This document shows, piece by piece, positions 11,687 to 23,325 of a stretch of 64,000 nucleotides of DNA. The translations under genes were made by a program, and so were the position numbers. The DNA is from Cryptomeria japonica (lineage: Eukaryota; Streptophyta; Pinopsida; Cupressales; Cupressaceae), in assembly GCF_030272615.1 (NCBI RefSeq), contig NC_081413.1, positions 164,143,080-164,207,079 on the forward strand, read 5' to 3'. The notes beneath the pieces were generated by a model. The model saw only the letters and a program-made list of their open reading frames with translations. It ran no database searches and had not been told where the DNA came from. Position 1 is the stretch's first letter, and each line of letters opens with the position of its first letter.

Positions 11687-14600
11687 TCAACCTTGTATTT
11701 GGGTAGTTATTAATTGAAGAATATCTCCCAAAATTAAGTTTATACCATCCATAAACTTCTTGCTCTCCTTTATTGCTATCTCAGTTCTGTGTACTGTATC
11801 GGTGAGATGTTGCAAGTGCTCTGCCAGTGTTTTTCTATCCTGTGTTAGTGCCTCTGAGATTTCCTTATGCAGAGATGCTAAATAGTCCAATCTTGGACTT
11901 AGTTTAGATCTCAAAAAAATTTGCCTTGTTTATTATTTTATCTTTCTCTCTTTCTAATTTGAGCAATTCTTCCTCAAAATTTGTTATCTTTTCCTCAAAA
12001 ACTGATAATGTATCGGGTGAGTTAACAAAATTATCAGCAAGTTTATTGATCTCTTCCTATACCTTGCTCATCTTTTTGTCTACATCCATGGTCAAAAAGT
12101 TTATCTTACAGGTGTCTTTATACAGAGTTTTGTATTCTTTCAATAAATTGCACAGTTCTGGTAGAAGTGTGTCAAATTCCCTGTTACACTTCTTTATTCC
12201 TTCCTCAAAGAATTTATGTTTCTCTTTTTCTACACTTTCCTTTATAGTTTCTACCTTTGTTTGCTCAAAATTTCCAGAAATATATTTACAAAGTGTATCC
12301 AACTGGCCTAAAGAATCTTTGTTGGCTATATTACAATTTGGAGCTATTAATTTCAAATTTGGAATTGAATCATCTATTGCTTTATAGGCTTGTGAGCTAT
12401 AATTAGTTATTTTCTTGATAGAATCAAGCAATACCTCTGTTACATTTGATGGTGACCCAATAAACTGAGTGCCGGTGGAAGGGACCATGCTGGTATTGAC
12501 CTCTGGTAGGTCTGTTTGTGTCTCCACAGTTTTTCTTGCATCATTTCTTATCGGTGGTATCTGTTCTGGAGCCTTTAGCTCTATTGGTTGCTTTGTTTGT
12601 GTTCCAGATTCCATTTTTTTCTCTGAATCTACTGCTGGTTGCTCTTTATTATCAAATTTATCTGTGGTATCCTTATCTACCACTATGTTGATTTTTTGAG
12701 TATCAACATTCACAGTATATAGGACTTCAGGATTAGGATTGTTATCCTCTGTGTCCATGCTCTCAGCTGCCGATTGATCTTCTGCAGTTGTTTTTACCGG
12801 TTGAGTATTTAAAGGAGGTGGGGGTAAGTTGTCTCTAATCTTGATACTTGGCAGTCCACCAACTTTACCTTTCCCTTTGTCCTTTTGATATACCAGAATG
12901 GGCTTGGGATTCATATATTCTTCTTGTTTTTCTTTTTCAACCAAGAATCTATCCCAACCATCTTCTGTTTCAGTTGAAACTTTAGTAACTCTACCTGCCA
13001 TTAATGATATTTGTCGATGTGCAGTGGAAAAGACTGTCCAGTTGGCCTGAGCTATCAAATCATCAATTTCCTTAGGTGAGTTGGTTGGGTATACTGCAAG
13101 TAATTTCTCTATTTTTATTTTCTTATCCAACTCAATTATTCCTTGCCTTCTGGCCTCACGTCTTTTATATAATTCATCAGGAATTTCATTTAGGACTTGC
13201 ATCAAAAACTTTTTATACATGTCCATGTGTAGTATAACACTTTCCTCAATTTGTCCTTTCTCATCTTCTGATAGGGTGTCATAGATTTTCCCTATGTTTT
13301 TCAATTTAACTTCCTCTGTGATTTCATTCAGTAATATGTCAAAAGGGGCCAAGTTAGTGTCTGTCTTCTTCTTCTTCTTAGGGGTCAGCTTTTTCTTAGG
13401 TGTGGCTTTCTTGACTGGAGGCCTTACAGCTTGTTGCTTCTGTCTTGTCCTTCTAGGTGAAGGAGTGGATACCGGTGAGGGGTCTCTTTTCCTAACAACT
13501 CTTTTGAAAGTTGTTGGCATATCTCCTTCTGAGGAGGTATCTACCAGTGATAGATGAGTTTCAGGCTATTGGGCTACCAACTCTTCTTCTGTTATGCCAG
13601 TTTTCTTTAATACATCATCTTTTAAGGCTTTTGCTTGCCTGCTTCCTTTCCTCACAGATGCCTCAACTTTCTTTACTCTCTTTTTAGATTGAATTTGACT
13701 TTCAATGTGCTCAGCACTACCAAATACTTCTTCCTTTGGTTCATGGGGGGCTTCCAGAAGTGCTTTGGCATAAGTTTCCACTATGTGGTCATCTGCTTCA
13801 TACCCCATTTCTGTAACCCAGATTGTTCTTGGGATGACTGCTTCCATCCAGATCTCATCATTATATTTGTTGACAATTTCTTGTGATAGTCTGATCCTCT
13901 TATTCATTTTGACCTTTAGTGCTTGAAAATACTCATGGATATTCTTTTCTTTGTTTTCATCCATGTTGTTGAATAAGTCAGACAATTGTTTTCCTACCGG
14001 TATGTCAAATCCAAAATCCTTGTTGCCTATACCAGGAGCCTGTTTGGTTATATGTAGCATTAAGCATACAAGCAAATTTCCAAATCTAAAGGTTCCTTTC
14101 TTATCCTTCTTGATTTTTGCTAAGTTATCAATTAACTCATCTTTTAACCATTCACAGATATCAATTTTTACATTGTTCTTAACCATGTCATGAGCACTCT
14201 TTATGCATAAACTGGAAATAGAGTTAAGCCTATTTGCATGAGTTGCTTTGTAACCTATAATCATGCTATTGAATCTCACATTTGTATCGGTCACATCATT
14301 AACCCTCAATGATCTTTTGTCGGATGTTGCACCAGTTAATTTCATTACTAGGTCATTAGAGACCTTGGTTTTGTCGGGTCTGGTACCGATGGAAGGTAAC
14401 CCTATTACTGCTTTCATAGCTACCTTTGTAATTTTGTGCACTGAGTCAAGCCAAAAGAATGAGCCATGTACCCTACTGAGAACTATCCTAATCACTTCCT
14501 TGGGAAATTCAGGAATGCAGAGGATTTCAGTGAATCCTAGGGTTTCAACAATTTTATGTTCAGGTTTCACATTTCTGGCATTGTCACATATAACAGATTT

Positions 14601-14825
14601 GTACATGTTTTTGATTTCTTCATCACCTAATTCTTCTATGTTGCAATGAATATACATTCTAGGGTCTTCTGCATAAACAACACCCTTTGAAATTTGGGAA
14701 AAAGCACTTGTGTTGTCATCTTTCTTAGCTACCTTGGGAACTAGCTCAAACATGGGCCTAGGTCATTTTATAACCTCGACTACTGTAGGGTTTGCTATGA
14801 ATTCGGGTGCAGAGGAGGATGCCAT
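11687..14825 (-). pseudogene. Element A ORF2: large protein of unknown function
   Basis: One reading frame runs from an ATG at 14825 to about 11930 and is broken by a TGA at 14763-14765 and TAG codons at 13566-13568 and 12057-12059. A frameshift near 11920 then leads into a last coiled-coil segment ending at 11687. The open parts are 395 codons (13566-14753) and 487 codons (12057-13520). The N-terminal part (about 370 residues) is globular, with blocks such as YIHCNIEELG, MEAVIPRT and EMGYEAD. A lysine-rich stretch (near 13380-13440) follows, then a charged, partly coiled-coil C-terminal half. Element B encodes a recognisable relative along most of this length, so the protein was kept by selection. 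I know no function. A structural or nucleic-acid-binding role in particle formation is a guess. Confidence 0.75.
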
Positions 14826-15246
14826 GATGATAAATACCTTTTTCTACCTTTGGATGGATTGATTGCTGAAGTGCTTTGCCTCTTTGCTCGGAATGCCTTA
14901 GCTTGGAAATCTTCGCGCTCTCTGAAAGTTTGAATTCATGGTGACATGAAATGGAGCCAAAAACCTTATTTTATAAAGTCTTTTCTGCCACCTACCACAT
15001 TAATTGTTTGCCGGCAATGTATTAACTCAACTTTATTTGCTAGTAATGAAGGATTTTCAACTTCTTTTCTCTAACCAAGGGAATAATAGCACGTGTCATT
15101 AAATTGCCAAACCCTCAAGATAATTGTCTTCAATTTGATGAAGAACATCCTACCGGTGGAGCATCATATTGTCCTACCGGTGAAGCATTTGTTGGTTCTA
15201 CCGGTGGAGGAGTAACCCCAATATTTAGATCACCTTTTCTAATCCA
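14826..15246 (-). other. Spacer between ORF1 and ORF2 of element A
   Basis: About 420 bp without a supported gene. It includes three copies of a short CCTACCGGTGGAGCAT-like motif at about 15149-15210. Confidence 0.5.
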
Positions 15247-16263
15247 TTATTTTGAAAATTCTTTCTTAACCTCTTCAACGTTTTCTTTACCTTTCAAGCT
15301 AGTGCTTTTGTTATCTACCAGTGTACCTTTACTTCTACAAAATTTAGCAATATGACCAATCTTGTTACATGCATAACAAGTTACATTATTTTTCTGAATA
15401 GCTTTCCCATAACCTATGTCGGTTTGTGTTCTACATTTATTTGATAAATGACCAAATCTTCCACAAACATAACATCTTACATTCATTCTACAATTTTCAG
15501 AGTTATGACCAATTTTGTTGCATTTGGTGCATTGACCGGTGGGAGGATTGATGTTTTGATAATTCCTAGATCTACATTCATTTTCCCTATGACCATATTT
15601 ATTATAGTTAAAGCATTTTCCATTGAATTTGTAAGTATTAGAGGTTCTTACTGGTTTGCTTTGATCCTGGGTATTTGCAGTACCGAAGCTTTCTCCAACT
15701 TCAAATCCAACTCCAGAAGTGTCACCTTTGGGTTTTTGATTCTTCAATAAGGTACCAAGTTCTTCTGAGCTTTTCTTGAATTTTTCTTTGTGTTGATTTG
15801 CAATTTCCAATTCCCTTTCCAAGATCTCTTTTTGTCTCATTAGTTCATTCGAGTCATTTTGAGTGTGCATCAAATCTGTCTTCAACATATCATTTTCATA
15901 GCTAAGTCTTGTGTTCTCATTTGCTGCATCACTTAGTCTTTTGGTCAATTCTTCTTCATTCCTCTTTCTGTCTTCAATCTCTTTGCAGAATCTCATAGTC
16001 ATATCCTGCATTTCATTTTTTGTTGTCATGATCTCTTGTTTCAATTTGCTTATCATATCATTTAGTGATTCCTTTTCATCATTTTCATTTTGCGATTTTT
16101 CACAAAGTTCTCTTCTCTTGTTTCTTGTAACAGTAAGATTTTCTTGAAGTGCCTAAATAATATCCTGAATTGCTTTTAAATCATCTTCTAATTTGATATT
16201 TTTCAGCTTCTCTGCATCATAGTCAATAAGAGCTCCTTCAAGTTGCTTCATCAGATTTTCCAT
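15247..16263 (-). pseudogene. Element A ORF1: coiled-coil zinc-knuckle (Gag-like) protein
   Basis: The frame opens with an ATG at 16263, about 60 bp after the primer-binding site, and runs to 15247 with one TAG at 16153-16155. The N-terminal half is a long heptad-rich coiled coil. The C-terminal half has four knuckle modules: one reads CFNYNKYGHRENEC, with Tyr in place of the second Cys, and three are intact CX2CX4HX4C (CTKCNKIGHNSENC, CYVCGRFGHLSNKC, CYACNKIGHIAKFC). Such knuckles bind RNA in retrotransposon Gag. The usual Gag core domain is not evident, so this resembles only the C-terminal part of a Copia Gag. It would be the packaging protein of the element. Confidence 0.75.
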
Positions 16264-16320
16264 CTTTACCGATGTCAAGATCTTCCTCAAGCTGTTAGGC
16301 TTTTGAAAATAGAAGACCAG

Positions 16321-16332
16321 GCTCTGATACCA
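16321..16332 (-). promoter_or_regulatory. Primer-binding site of element A
   Basis: The minus strand reads TGGTATCAGAGC, the standard complement of the plant initiator tRNA-Met 3' end, two bases from the LTR end. Confidence 0.9.
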
Positions 16333-16334
16333 AT

Positions 16335-17161
16335 TGTTAGGGTTCCCACAGATACTGAGAGGGGGGGGGGGGTGAATCAGTATCTAACCGATTATGAAAT
16401 TTTCTTAAAACTGAATATGCAGAATATAAAGTAACAGTATACCGGTATGCAAGAATTAATGCAAATAACAGAATCAAAAGCATCCACATGAAAAGAACAC
16501 CATAACACAAGATGTTTAATGAGGAAACCCAGTGTGGGAAAAACCTCGGTAGGATTTGTGACCCACAATATTCACTTACTGGCCAATAAGAGAATATTAC
16601 TTACAATAGGGGCCTGCACATGCAGGAAGGCCAACTGCCTAGAGCTCACTACTCAATAAGAAGTCACACTGACTTACAATGAGGATTTACACAAATCCAA
16701 TATTCTGTACTACTTTACAATAGCATCTTCAATGCCAGATTCAGTACTGGTTCTTGCTCTGTTCTTTACATATACCCTTGACCTACAATTCACACATTAG
16801 GTCTGCCTTATAATTTATTTATTACATTCTATCCATATCCTACAAATGCCTACAATGATCTCTTTTATATACAAGAGTCATTTTACAATTTTCCAAGTCG
16901 GCTTACAATGATAAACAAAATATTACATATCAAAAATCCTGTCGGCCTCTGTGTTGGTATACATATTTCCTTCTGTGCCAGTGTACATCTTCTGTGCCGG
17001 TGCTGGTGTAGATTGATTTTGTTGATGCCGAAGCACTATTCTGTTTGAGTAATGCTTTGCCGATATAGTGTCTTGCTGATGCCATAGGATTGCAAGGTTG
17101 CCATCAATGACAAAACCTTCAATCACACACAATGTCTCATTGGAGTGTCCATATGCCAACA
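16335..17161 (-). mobile_element. 5' LTR of element A
   Basis: 827 bp from TGTTAGGGTTCCC to ATATGCCAACA, partner of 10583-11480. It lacks the 57-bp duplication and has a longer G run near 16362-16372. Confidence 0.9.
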
Positions 17162-17166
17162 AAATT
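17162..17166. repeat. Target site duplication of element A (right)
   Basis: AAATT, identical to 10578-10582. Confidence 0.85.
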
Positions 17167-17279
17167 AAGTTCCAGAGTTCACCAGCTCTCCTCAAAATTT
17201 TGTTCTTCTTCGCATTAAGCCCTGATATATGATCATTTAGAACCAAAATTTGTCCTTCGACACTGGTGGTTGGAGTGAC

Positions 17280-20220
17280 ATTAGGATCAAAGTACTAAGA
17301 AATACAAGCAAGTTTGCCCTAGCAAACACTTATTTGCTTATCTAAATCTACAGTGAATTTAGGCAAAATTAGACAAGACATATAATTTTCCACCTTCTAT
17401 CAGAGTGTCTAAAATAATTTGCAGACCTTTATTTAATTTCACCCTATCATCCTCAATCATCTTCTGGAATGTATGTATCTTAACATCCTTAAATTTATCC
17501 AAAACTCTCCTAGTAGCAGACTTCTTTAAAGAATCAATACTGATATTTACACTATTAATCAATTGCAACAATTTATCAAAGGGGCTATTTAGGAATTAAC
17601 TGTACATTCAAAGCCACCTTTTGCAAAACATAAACCGACATCAAAATGAGCTTCTCATCTTCAGATTTAGACTTCACTGGATCCTGGCTAGCCTGAGCTT
17701 GAACAACAACTACGAGCATGAGCTTTTCTACAAGAGACATCTATCCAAGGTTCAATGGACCATCAAGATTGATAGGGATCTTAGGTGGGGTGGTAGTAAC
17801 CAGAGGAGTGACAATTATCGAATCAACTATTTCTTTACCCTTGTCTAACTTTGCAACCTTTTCCTCTGCACTCTCAGCATCCTTTTTCTCTTCTCCATCC
17901 CCTTTATCTTTTGCACTGGTGTTGCCACTTGGTGCAGTGTCATCCTTTTGGATCACAGAGGCTACTGAACTATCCATCATTGGAGGGATATCACCAGTCT
18001 TAGTGTTGTGTTGTGTTATCTTGATCTTCTAGATCTCCCTCAGTTTGAGTTCCCTTTTGATAACCAGAAACACCTTGCTTTTCTTGTGGCTGAGAGGAAT
18101 TGAATGCATCTTTATAGAAAGGATCATTTGCAATTATATTTCTCTAGCTAACTTATGTCTCCTTCCTCACCTCTTCCACCTTCCCAATCATTAACCTATT
18201 TACCCCATTCTTGCTTCTAAATTCTTTCTTGTTAGCCTCTTCAATAAGTCTTTTAACTTCATCATGAGTGATATAGGTGCAAACATTAACTGACTCTCTT
18301 TCTTTAATTTCCTTGTTAGTTTTGTTGGCAGTAAGTCTCCTTGCATCAATAAGGTTGTATAGGTCCTTAGGGATGCTCCTCTCCAACTCAATCAATGTTT
18401 TGCTAAAATTATGAAATTATAATGCAACTGCTTCTTCCAATTTTCTCTGATCAATCTGATTCAAATTTGCATAACACACTCTGAGATTCTTCATATTACC
18501 ATCTACAATTATCTCATTGATTAACTGATCTACCGACAATGAAGGAACAGATGTAGATTTACCTTGCTTGACACCAGACTCAAGTTGAGTTTTAACCTTT
18601 CTTTCCTTTTGAGGTCTTCTGGTAGGGGCAGGATCAGATTTTGCTTTCTTTCTTTGTTGGGCTCCACCGGGCTGCGACTTCCTCACCACTCTTGCAAATT
18701 CACCTTTCTTCTTTGCCTTACCTGCTTCCTCCTCGGACTATGTCTTAGAAGTCACCAGAGACACAACAACATAATTCCTCTTGGGCTTCTCTTTCTGCTT
18801 CAATACACCTTTCTTGAATGGGCTAGGTCCTGAAGATGATACCACCGGAGCAGGGGAAGACTTAGTCTCTTTTGGTTTGACATTGGAGGAAACTGGATCA
18901 ACCTTAGGCTTCTTGGTTTCCTCTTTGCCCTCCTTGTGAGAATTTTTTTCTCTTGTCTACTTCACCTCGTTATGGGTAAACCCCATCTGCACTACTATTT
19001 CTTCAGCCATCTTTGTAACCTTCCTTTACCTAGCAGATACAATGAATCAATTGTGAAATTCAAGGTCTTTCTCCTTGAATGTTTTAAGTCTCCCTTATTT
19101 AGGATCCACCAGTTGACTCAATAAGTGTTGAGCATATGCCTCGAGAGTGAAAGAGTCAAATTCATACCCCATGGGAATGATCCACATTGTCCTGGGCTCC
19201 ACAGCTTCCATTTGACATTGATCTTTGTCTACCATGAAGCAAATGGTTTGCTCATACTTCTCAAAAATCTCTTTAGGGATCCTCTCTTTGTTTTTCATTG
19301 CATCTTGGAAGGATTTGAAGTATCCCTAGAGAGAAAATATTCTCATTGTAGCATCTCTAGTTCCCCATAATCCCTCTTTGATTTGCATAGCCATTGATCT
19401 ATCATAGGCCCATTATACCTTTCCTTTCACACTGGGTATCTCATTCAAAAAATATAAGGCCAAGAAAATAAGAAGAGATCCATATTTGAAAGTGTGCTTC
19501 TTATCTTGCTTAATTTTCTTCAAATTACTTATCAACTCATTCAACAGGCTTGTGCATAGATCATACCTCATGTCATTCTTCAATATCTGATATGCAGAGT
19601 AAATGGTAGTTTTGGAGATGAAATAATGTCTATTGGACTGGTGAACTTTGTATCCAACCATCATAGATGCAAAATTCAAATCATGCTCTAGAATATTGTT
19701 TATGGTCATTGCCCTGCTGTCAAACTTGGAACCAGTAGTAGCTATCACCATTTTATTTGACACCTTCCTCAGGCTAGGTACTTCATTGGTTTCATTGAGG
19801 CATGCCATAGCTTGTATTGCCTACTTAGTGATCTTGTGAGGCATCTCAAGCCATATAAACTCATCATGAACTTGACTGAGAATGTACCAAATCCACTCTG
19901 CTTCTTTGAACAACAAAAAATGGATGAACTATGAAAAACCCTTGTCTTGAAGAACCTTGTATTCTGGTTTGAGGTTTCCCAAACTGTCCACCAACTGTTT
20001 GTTATACATGGTTAATATGTCCGCATTACCAAGCTCCTCAAGATCACAATGGATGTAAGTCCTAATATCTTCATTATGAAGGATGTCATAGGGTACTGAA
20101 GAAAATGCACCTTTTGGATCATCTTCAACCGACTTGAAAGGGTGTTTCTTGAATATAGGTTTGGCCCTATCCTTAATCTCCATGACCAATAGGGTAGCAA
20201 TACTAGAAGTTGAAGCTATT
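17280..20220 (-). pseudogene. Element B ORF2: degraded relative of the element A ORF2 protein
   Basis: Open fragments at 19929-20189, 19413-19808, 19095-19298, 18417-18689 and 18153-18395 share one frame; 17741-17980 and 17359-17571 lie in others. They match A ORF2 in order: YIHCDLEELG against YIHCNIEELG, MEAVEPRTMW against MEAVIPRTIW, then a Lys/Ala-rich region and a helical C-terminus. Stops of all three types and frameshifts are present, so this copy is older than A. A relative with the same domain order makes the large protein a real family feature and not a chance ORF. Confidence 0.7.
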
Positions 20221-20698
20221 CAAATTTACGGTTTGCAGAAATAGATAGTCTGAAATAGATAAGTACCTTGATTTGCAACCGGGCATTGAAATTCACTTTA
20301 GAGTCGTTGAAATCGTTGTTGAAATTGCCAAACTGCTTCACTCTTCTTCTCTACACTATTTTCTTGATTGCATTGTGTCAAATGAATCTTCAAAATGCCT
20401 TTTTATCTTGTAAAAACCTAATTTTCCTTTGCAATAAATGATGCAACCAGTTACCAAGATTTTTACAAAGTCGCTTACCAAAGCACCAATTCTTCTTTGT
20501 AACTTCCAAATAACATCTACACATGTGATTTAATCATTCTTCAACCTTTCAGAATCGATTGCAGATCACCAAAGAGGGGGTTCTTAGAATCTGCATGAAA
20601 ATTTCCTCCTAAGGCATAAAGCCCTAGCTACTAGACGAAGATCCTGCACTAGATTCGGGTGCAGGTCCATTTTCTGCTTTAGATTCATCTTATCTAAC
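20221..20698 (-). other. Spacer between ORF1 and ORF2 of element B
   Basis: About 480 bp without a supported gene; positional equivalent of 14826-15246 in element A. Confidence 0.45.
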
Positions 20699-21735
20699 TT
20701 ACATCTTCTCATGTTTCTCTTTGATCTCTTCTACCTTCACCTTTCCCTTCTCATCTGATTTGTTCTTTTCTACCAAAGCACTATTCTTTCTTTTGCAGTA
20801 CTTAGCAATGTGACTGAAATTATTGCATGCATGACAAACAACATTTCTCTGCATAGGTCTGAAGTTCATCTGATTTGGCCTCATCCTGCACTAGTTAAAG
20901 ATATGTCCAAACATCCCACAAGCATAGCACCTCTTATTTTGGAAGTTATTCATTATAGCTCTACACATAATTGACTTGTGACCAAAATTATTGTATATGA
21001 TTCACCATATGACCAAATTTGTTGCAAGTAAAGCATCTACCATTGAATTTATGAGCATTAGGTTGTTTTACCAGAGGATTCTCGCTCTTCTTTTGATCAG
21101 GTTTTGCATTGCTTTGTCTAGATTCAGAGGATTTTCCTTTCTCAAATCCAAGTCCTTGCATGTCCTTTCCATGTCTCTGACTTTTTAGCATCTCATCAAG
21201 CCTTACTGAGATAGCTTTGAATTTGTATCTGTGGTCATTAGCAATATCAAGTTCATCCCTTAAGGAACCAATCTGTCTTTCAAGTTCTTGACCATTATTC
21301 CTTGACTATGTCAACTCAAGCTTCAACTGATCATTCTCATAGATAAGCCTAAAGCATTCATCAACTCTTTCCATCAATTATTGTGCTAGATTCTCTTCAT
21401 TTTTCTTTTGATCCTCAATCTCCTTAGTCAATATCATCACAATGGAATGCATCTCATTCTTCAAGGCAACATTCTCTCTCTCAAGCTTGTCACATTCATC
21501 ATCTTTACCCTAATTTTCCATGATTTGATCTTCTTTCTCCTTCAGCTTCTCCATGAATTCTTTCCTCTTGTCTCTTGATGTTCTCACTTGATCCTTCAAG
21601 TCATTAATGAAATCATCAGCAAAATTTATCTTTCTCTTCAAGGAACTGATCTCATTTCTTGTTGCATCAAGATCCTCAAGTGCCACACTGAGTTGTCTCT
21701 AGAAACTAGAATCTATTGAGTCAATCTCCTGGACC
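20699..21735 (-). pseudogene. Element B ORF1: degraded coiled-coil zinc-knuckle protein
   Basis: Fragments at 20699-20884 and 20988-21191 keep one good knuckle (CHACNNFSHIAKYC) and a partial one (CFTCNKFGH). Further right, 21200-21735 translates in pieces into a heptad-rich coiled coil with stops. Order and position next to the primer-binding site match ORF1 of element A. Confidence 0.65.
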
Positions 21736-21752
21736 TTCCTTGGAGGAACTAG

Positions 21753-21764
21753 GCTCTAATACCA
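21753..21764 (-). promoter_or_regulatory. Primer-binding site of element B
   Basis: The minus strand reads TGGTATTAGAGC, one transition away from the initiator tRNA-Met site, two bases from the LTR. Confidence 0.75.
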
Positions 21765-21766
21765 AT

Positions 21767-22726
21767 TTTTGGATTTAGGGATCACTGAGAGGGGAGGGTG
21801 AATCAGTGATCTTCCAGTTAGTAGATTTTCAAACTTAATTATAAACCATCGGAGGCATACACATGAAACTGAAGTGCAAAAACATAGAACAAACAACCAC
21901 AAAAGAATAACACTAGATTTTTATGTGGAAACCCAAATGGGAAAAACCATGGTGGGATTTGAACCCGCAATATTATTTTACTATGGCCAGTAGCAAAATA
22001 ATATTGCAATATGGGAAATGTACAGGCATTCGGGCACACTGCCTAGAGCTCACTGCTCAAATACAATAAGGGCTACAACCTCGAAAGGCTCACTGCCTTA
22101 CTGATTATTTACAATGATTAATTACAACAAAATTAACTCTTAAATAACATCTACTGTGCTTGAATGAGTTTTGATTGAGTGTCAAATATACTGACTGGGT
22201 CACCTCTGCTGATCTACTCTTTTCTTCCTTATTTACTATCTCGGTTAGATACCAGATCAAGAATGAGCACATGAAACTATGCCAAAATAGATTATTGATC
22301 ACCGCTCACTCACATACAATCATATCATTCACCAAAAATATCATCTACACCAAAATTATATACTGACAATCACAAAATAGGTAATTTACCATGTCGGCCT
22401 GCTAGTGTAACATGTAGTCACATGTCGGCCTAACTTGATCACAAAAGATAAATGTGGATCACCAAAACAATAATAAAATGATGTTTCAATTTTGGCCTAG
22501 TCAATCCAAACACAATTCAATGCACTGCAATCACCGGAACCTTCTGGACCCAAAAATCCTCTATTCTTCCTGAAATATCGGTTAACTAGCTACCGGTTGA
22601 CATCCACTTTTGGTTAAGAAGAATTAAGGCTACTAGATCAAATCTCCATGAATATTTGCCATCAATGACAACCCTAAACCAATAATAAACCATCAAAAGC
22701 CACTGAATGAGTGTCAATTACCAACA
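21767..22726 (-). mobile_element. 5' LTR of element B
   Basis: 960 bp ending ATTACCAACA, partner of 9180-10156. Its first bases are TTTTGG where the partner has TGTTGG, so the terminal TG is mutated. Confidence 0.8.
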
Positions 22727-23325
22727 TGGTTTTCTTTTGTTTATTTGCATTATTTTGAGTTCATAGAATTCACTGCGATTTCAAAGATTTCTTGCATCTT
22801 TCGAGGATCATGATTGATCATAGAGCATGATTGTAGCTGTCAGATCAATTTTTCTCTTACCAGAGACCACCTGGGACTGGAGGCATGGTACATATTTTGA
22901 AAATTTTGCTCATATTTGCTTATTTTTTGTCCAATTTTCAAAATTTTCTTAGAGCAAAAGTTTGTAACTAATCCGCATTCGCATATCGATTTTGACGCAT
23001 TCACATTTAATAATTCACATTAGCTTCTATTAATGTGCATTCGATTAATTGTTACACATTCATCTTGTTTGTTGTGCATCCAAATGTATTAATACACATT
23101 TGTGCTAAATGGTACACATTCACTCTGGTTAATTTGCATTTGATTTTAATGATGTGCATTAGCCCTTAATAATTCACATTTGATATAAGTAATTCGCATT
23201 GGTTGAATATGTCAATAATTTAACATGTATGAATTGCAATTTGTCATGCGAACATTTTATCTGACTTTTTTCTCATTTTTTATTGTAGGAGAACTTCAGT
23301 GTGTTGGTTTGTAGACAAAAAGACG
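22727..23325. other. E2 sequence upstream of its antisense PMD gene
   Basis: No ORF. About 22975-23215 holds a dozen copies of TTCACATT/TGTGCATT-type words at irregular 15-25 bp spacing. Because the PMD gene reads rightwards from here, this may be its promoter or leader; TATTGTAGGAG near 23281 looks like a splice acceptor. Both are inference. Confidence 0.45.

Larger units (their letters stand above)
10583..17161 (-). mobile_element. RT-less LTR element A (6.58 kb), two-gene non-autonomous retrotransposon
   Basis: A complete insertion into element B with a perfect 5-bp duplication, two LTRs with TG...CA ends, a primer-binding site for initiator tRNA-Met (TGGTATCAGAGC) and a polypurine tract. 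Between the LTRs it encodes, leftwards, a coiled-coil protein with CCHC knuckles and a protein of about 1,000 residues that I do not recognise. No protease, reverse transcriptase, RNase H or integrase motif is present, so an autonomous partner must supply them. LTR layout and primer suggest a link to Copia SIRE/Maximus elements, but that is inference. Confidence 0.9.
9180..22726 (-). mobile_element. RT-less LTR element B (A/B/C family), carrying element A inside
   Basis: Two related LTRs (9180-10156 and 21767-22726) bound an internal region that is itself split by element A at 10583-17161. A primer-binding site like TGGTATTAGAGC lies next to the right LTR and a polypurine tract next to the left one, so B reads leftwards. 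The internal region encodes degraded versions of the two proteins of element A in the same order. Candidate target duplications (TCATT, TGGTT) match at only three of five bases, in line with its age. No protease, RT or integrase is seen. Confidence 0.85.

Noticed and set aside
11926-14649. Several plus-strand open frames over element A ORF2
   Set aside because: Shadows of the minus-strand frame, which is longer and is matched by element B.
16321-16332. Match to the 3' end of initiator tRNA-Met as a tRNA gene fragment
   Set aside because: It is 12 bp next to an LTR and is the normal primer-binding site; no cloverleaf is present.
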